Source of the DNA: an uncultured Treponema sp. | GTDB taxonomy: Bacteria > Spirochaetota > Spirochaetia > Treponematales > Treponemataceae | DNA: 22,690 bases | Assembly (NCBI GenBank): GCA_937890485.1 | Contig: CALBXN010000181.1 | Span: forward strand, 1-22,690 | Reading direction: 5' to 3' | Part shown: positions 22,268 to 22,690 of the stretch, piece by piece | Numbering within the stretch: position 1 is the first letter of the stretch | How the letters are laid out: the number at the start of each line of letters is the position of its first letter | The notes under the pieces: model-generated | Told to the model about the DNA's origin: nothing | The model's database searches: none | Seen by the model: only the letters and a program-made list of their open reading frames with translations | Position numbers and translations under genes: made by a program

Positions 22268-22690
22268 ATGAAATTAGTTTTATCAAAATCAAATCTTTTA
22301 AATGGTGTACAGATTGTATCCAAGGCAGTTCCTAATAAGACTACAATGTCTATTTTGGAATGTATTCTTATAGATGCAACTAAAGGTTACATTACATTAA
22401 CTGCTAATGATATGGAATTAGGAATTGAAACTACTATTGAAGGAGAAATATTACAGAAAGGTATTATTGCTCTTGATGCAAAGATTTTCCTTGAAATAGT
22501 AAGAAAGCTTCCTGATAGTGATATTACCATTGAAACAGATGATTCTTATAAAACTACTATTACTTGTGAAAAAGCTAAATTTAATATTATAGGTAAATCA
22601 GGAGATGATTTTTCTTGTCTTCCTACAATTGAAAAGAAAGATCCATTAGTAATAAGTCAGTATACTTTAAAAGAATCTGTCAGACAGACT
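22268..22690 (+). CDS. dnaN: DNA polymerase III beta clamp, N-terminal part (cut by window end)
   Basis: The frame starts at ATG 22268 behind GAAAGGAG (22251-22258) and stays open to the right edge (141 codons of about 370). It encodes the first sliding-clamp domain and the start of the second, with the pattern SKSNLLNGVQIVSKAVPNKT, LTANDMELGIETTIEG, ALDAKIFLEIVRKLPD and KAKFNIIGKSG. These phrases closely resemble Lachnospiraceae/Clostridia DnaN; treponemal DnaN has clearly different wording at these positions as far as I know. A perfect DnaA box fills the gap between the ribosome site and the ATG. Confidence 0.92.
   Translation, partial: MKLVLSKSNLLNGVQIVSKAVPNKTTMSILECILIDATKGYITLTANDMELGIETTIEGEILQKGIIALDAKIFLEIVRKLPDSDITIETDDSYKTTITCEKAKFNIIGKSGDDFSCLPTIEKKDPLVISQYTLKESVRQT

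Noticed and set aside
1..22690. CRISPR arrays, tRNA, rRNA, insertion sequences or prophage genes
   Set aside because: No spaced repeats, cloverleaf sequences, ribosomal RNA stretches, transposase or phage structural genes were recognised by reading; weak tRNA-like folds cannot be fully excluded without a scan.

Overview
The bulk of the window (about 215 to 21,865) is a low-GC segment that looks like a Treponema (Spirochaetota). The support is a Treponema-type outer-membrane barrel gene, a long protein resembling the spirochaete DUF5312 family, many small lipoproteins, AT-rich codon use and several TTG starts. Species cannot be read from the sequence. Both ends appear to belong to other bacteria. 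Bases 1-~215 are about 59% GC (123 of 210 counted) and carry an open frame for a von Willebrand A domain. From ~21,865 onward there is the tail of a dnaA gene, an origin region and the start of a dnaN gene that resembles Clostridia/Lachnospiraceae rather than Treponema. I read the window as a chimeric metagenomic or amplified contig, and fusions across the two junctions should not be treated as genes.

Layout of the core: (1) 261-1822, a small acidic protein, a hotdog thioesterase and a convergent PHP phosphoesterase. (2) 1912-4483, a methionine ABC importer operon metN-metI-metQ closed by a bidirectional terminator. (3) 4585-6123, a large DUF5312-like cytoplasmic protein. (4) 6244-11086, a complete six-gene Rnf operon (rnfC-D-G-E-A-B, minus strand) with a promoter at one end and a terminator at the other. 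(5) 11182-15656, an outer-membrane barrel protein and a 1085-residue FlgD-Ig/OmpA-domain protein, separated by three consecutive hairpins. (6) 15657-15913, a 103-bp palindromic element and a terminator. (7) 15914-18956, an accessory stretch with a TPR protein and a lipoprotein (minus), an XRE regulator followed by a nucleotidyltransferase (plus), and an unrecognised protein (minus). (8) 19066-21446, a lipoprotein with a G9 homopolymer inside its promoter and two more lipoproteins on the minus strand. (9) 21586 onward, a DEAD-box helicase cut off by the right-hand junction.

Functional themes are uptake (MetNIQ), ion-coupled ferredoxin:NAD+ redox at the inner membrane (Rnf) and envelope proteins (barrel, OmpA-anchored rod-like protein, five lipoproteins).

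The most interesting signals are regulatory. First, a poly-G tract sits between candidate -35 and -10 boxes, a phase-variation arrangement known from T. pallidum tpr promoters. Second, at least four genes have well-spaced -35/-10 boxes whose -10 ends only 6-7 nt before the ATG and no usable Shine-Dalgarno, which predicts leaderless mRNAs. Third, the rnfC promoter and the divergent barrel-gene promoter have abutting -35 boxes.
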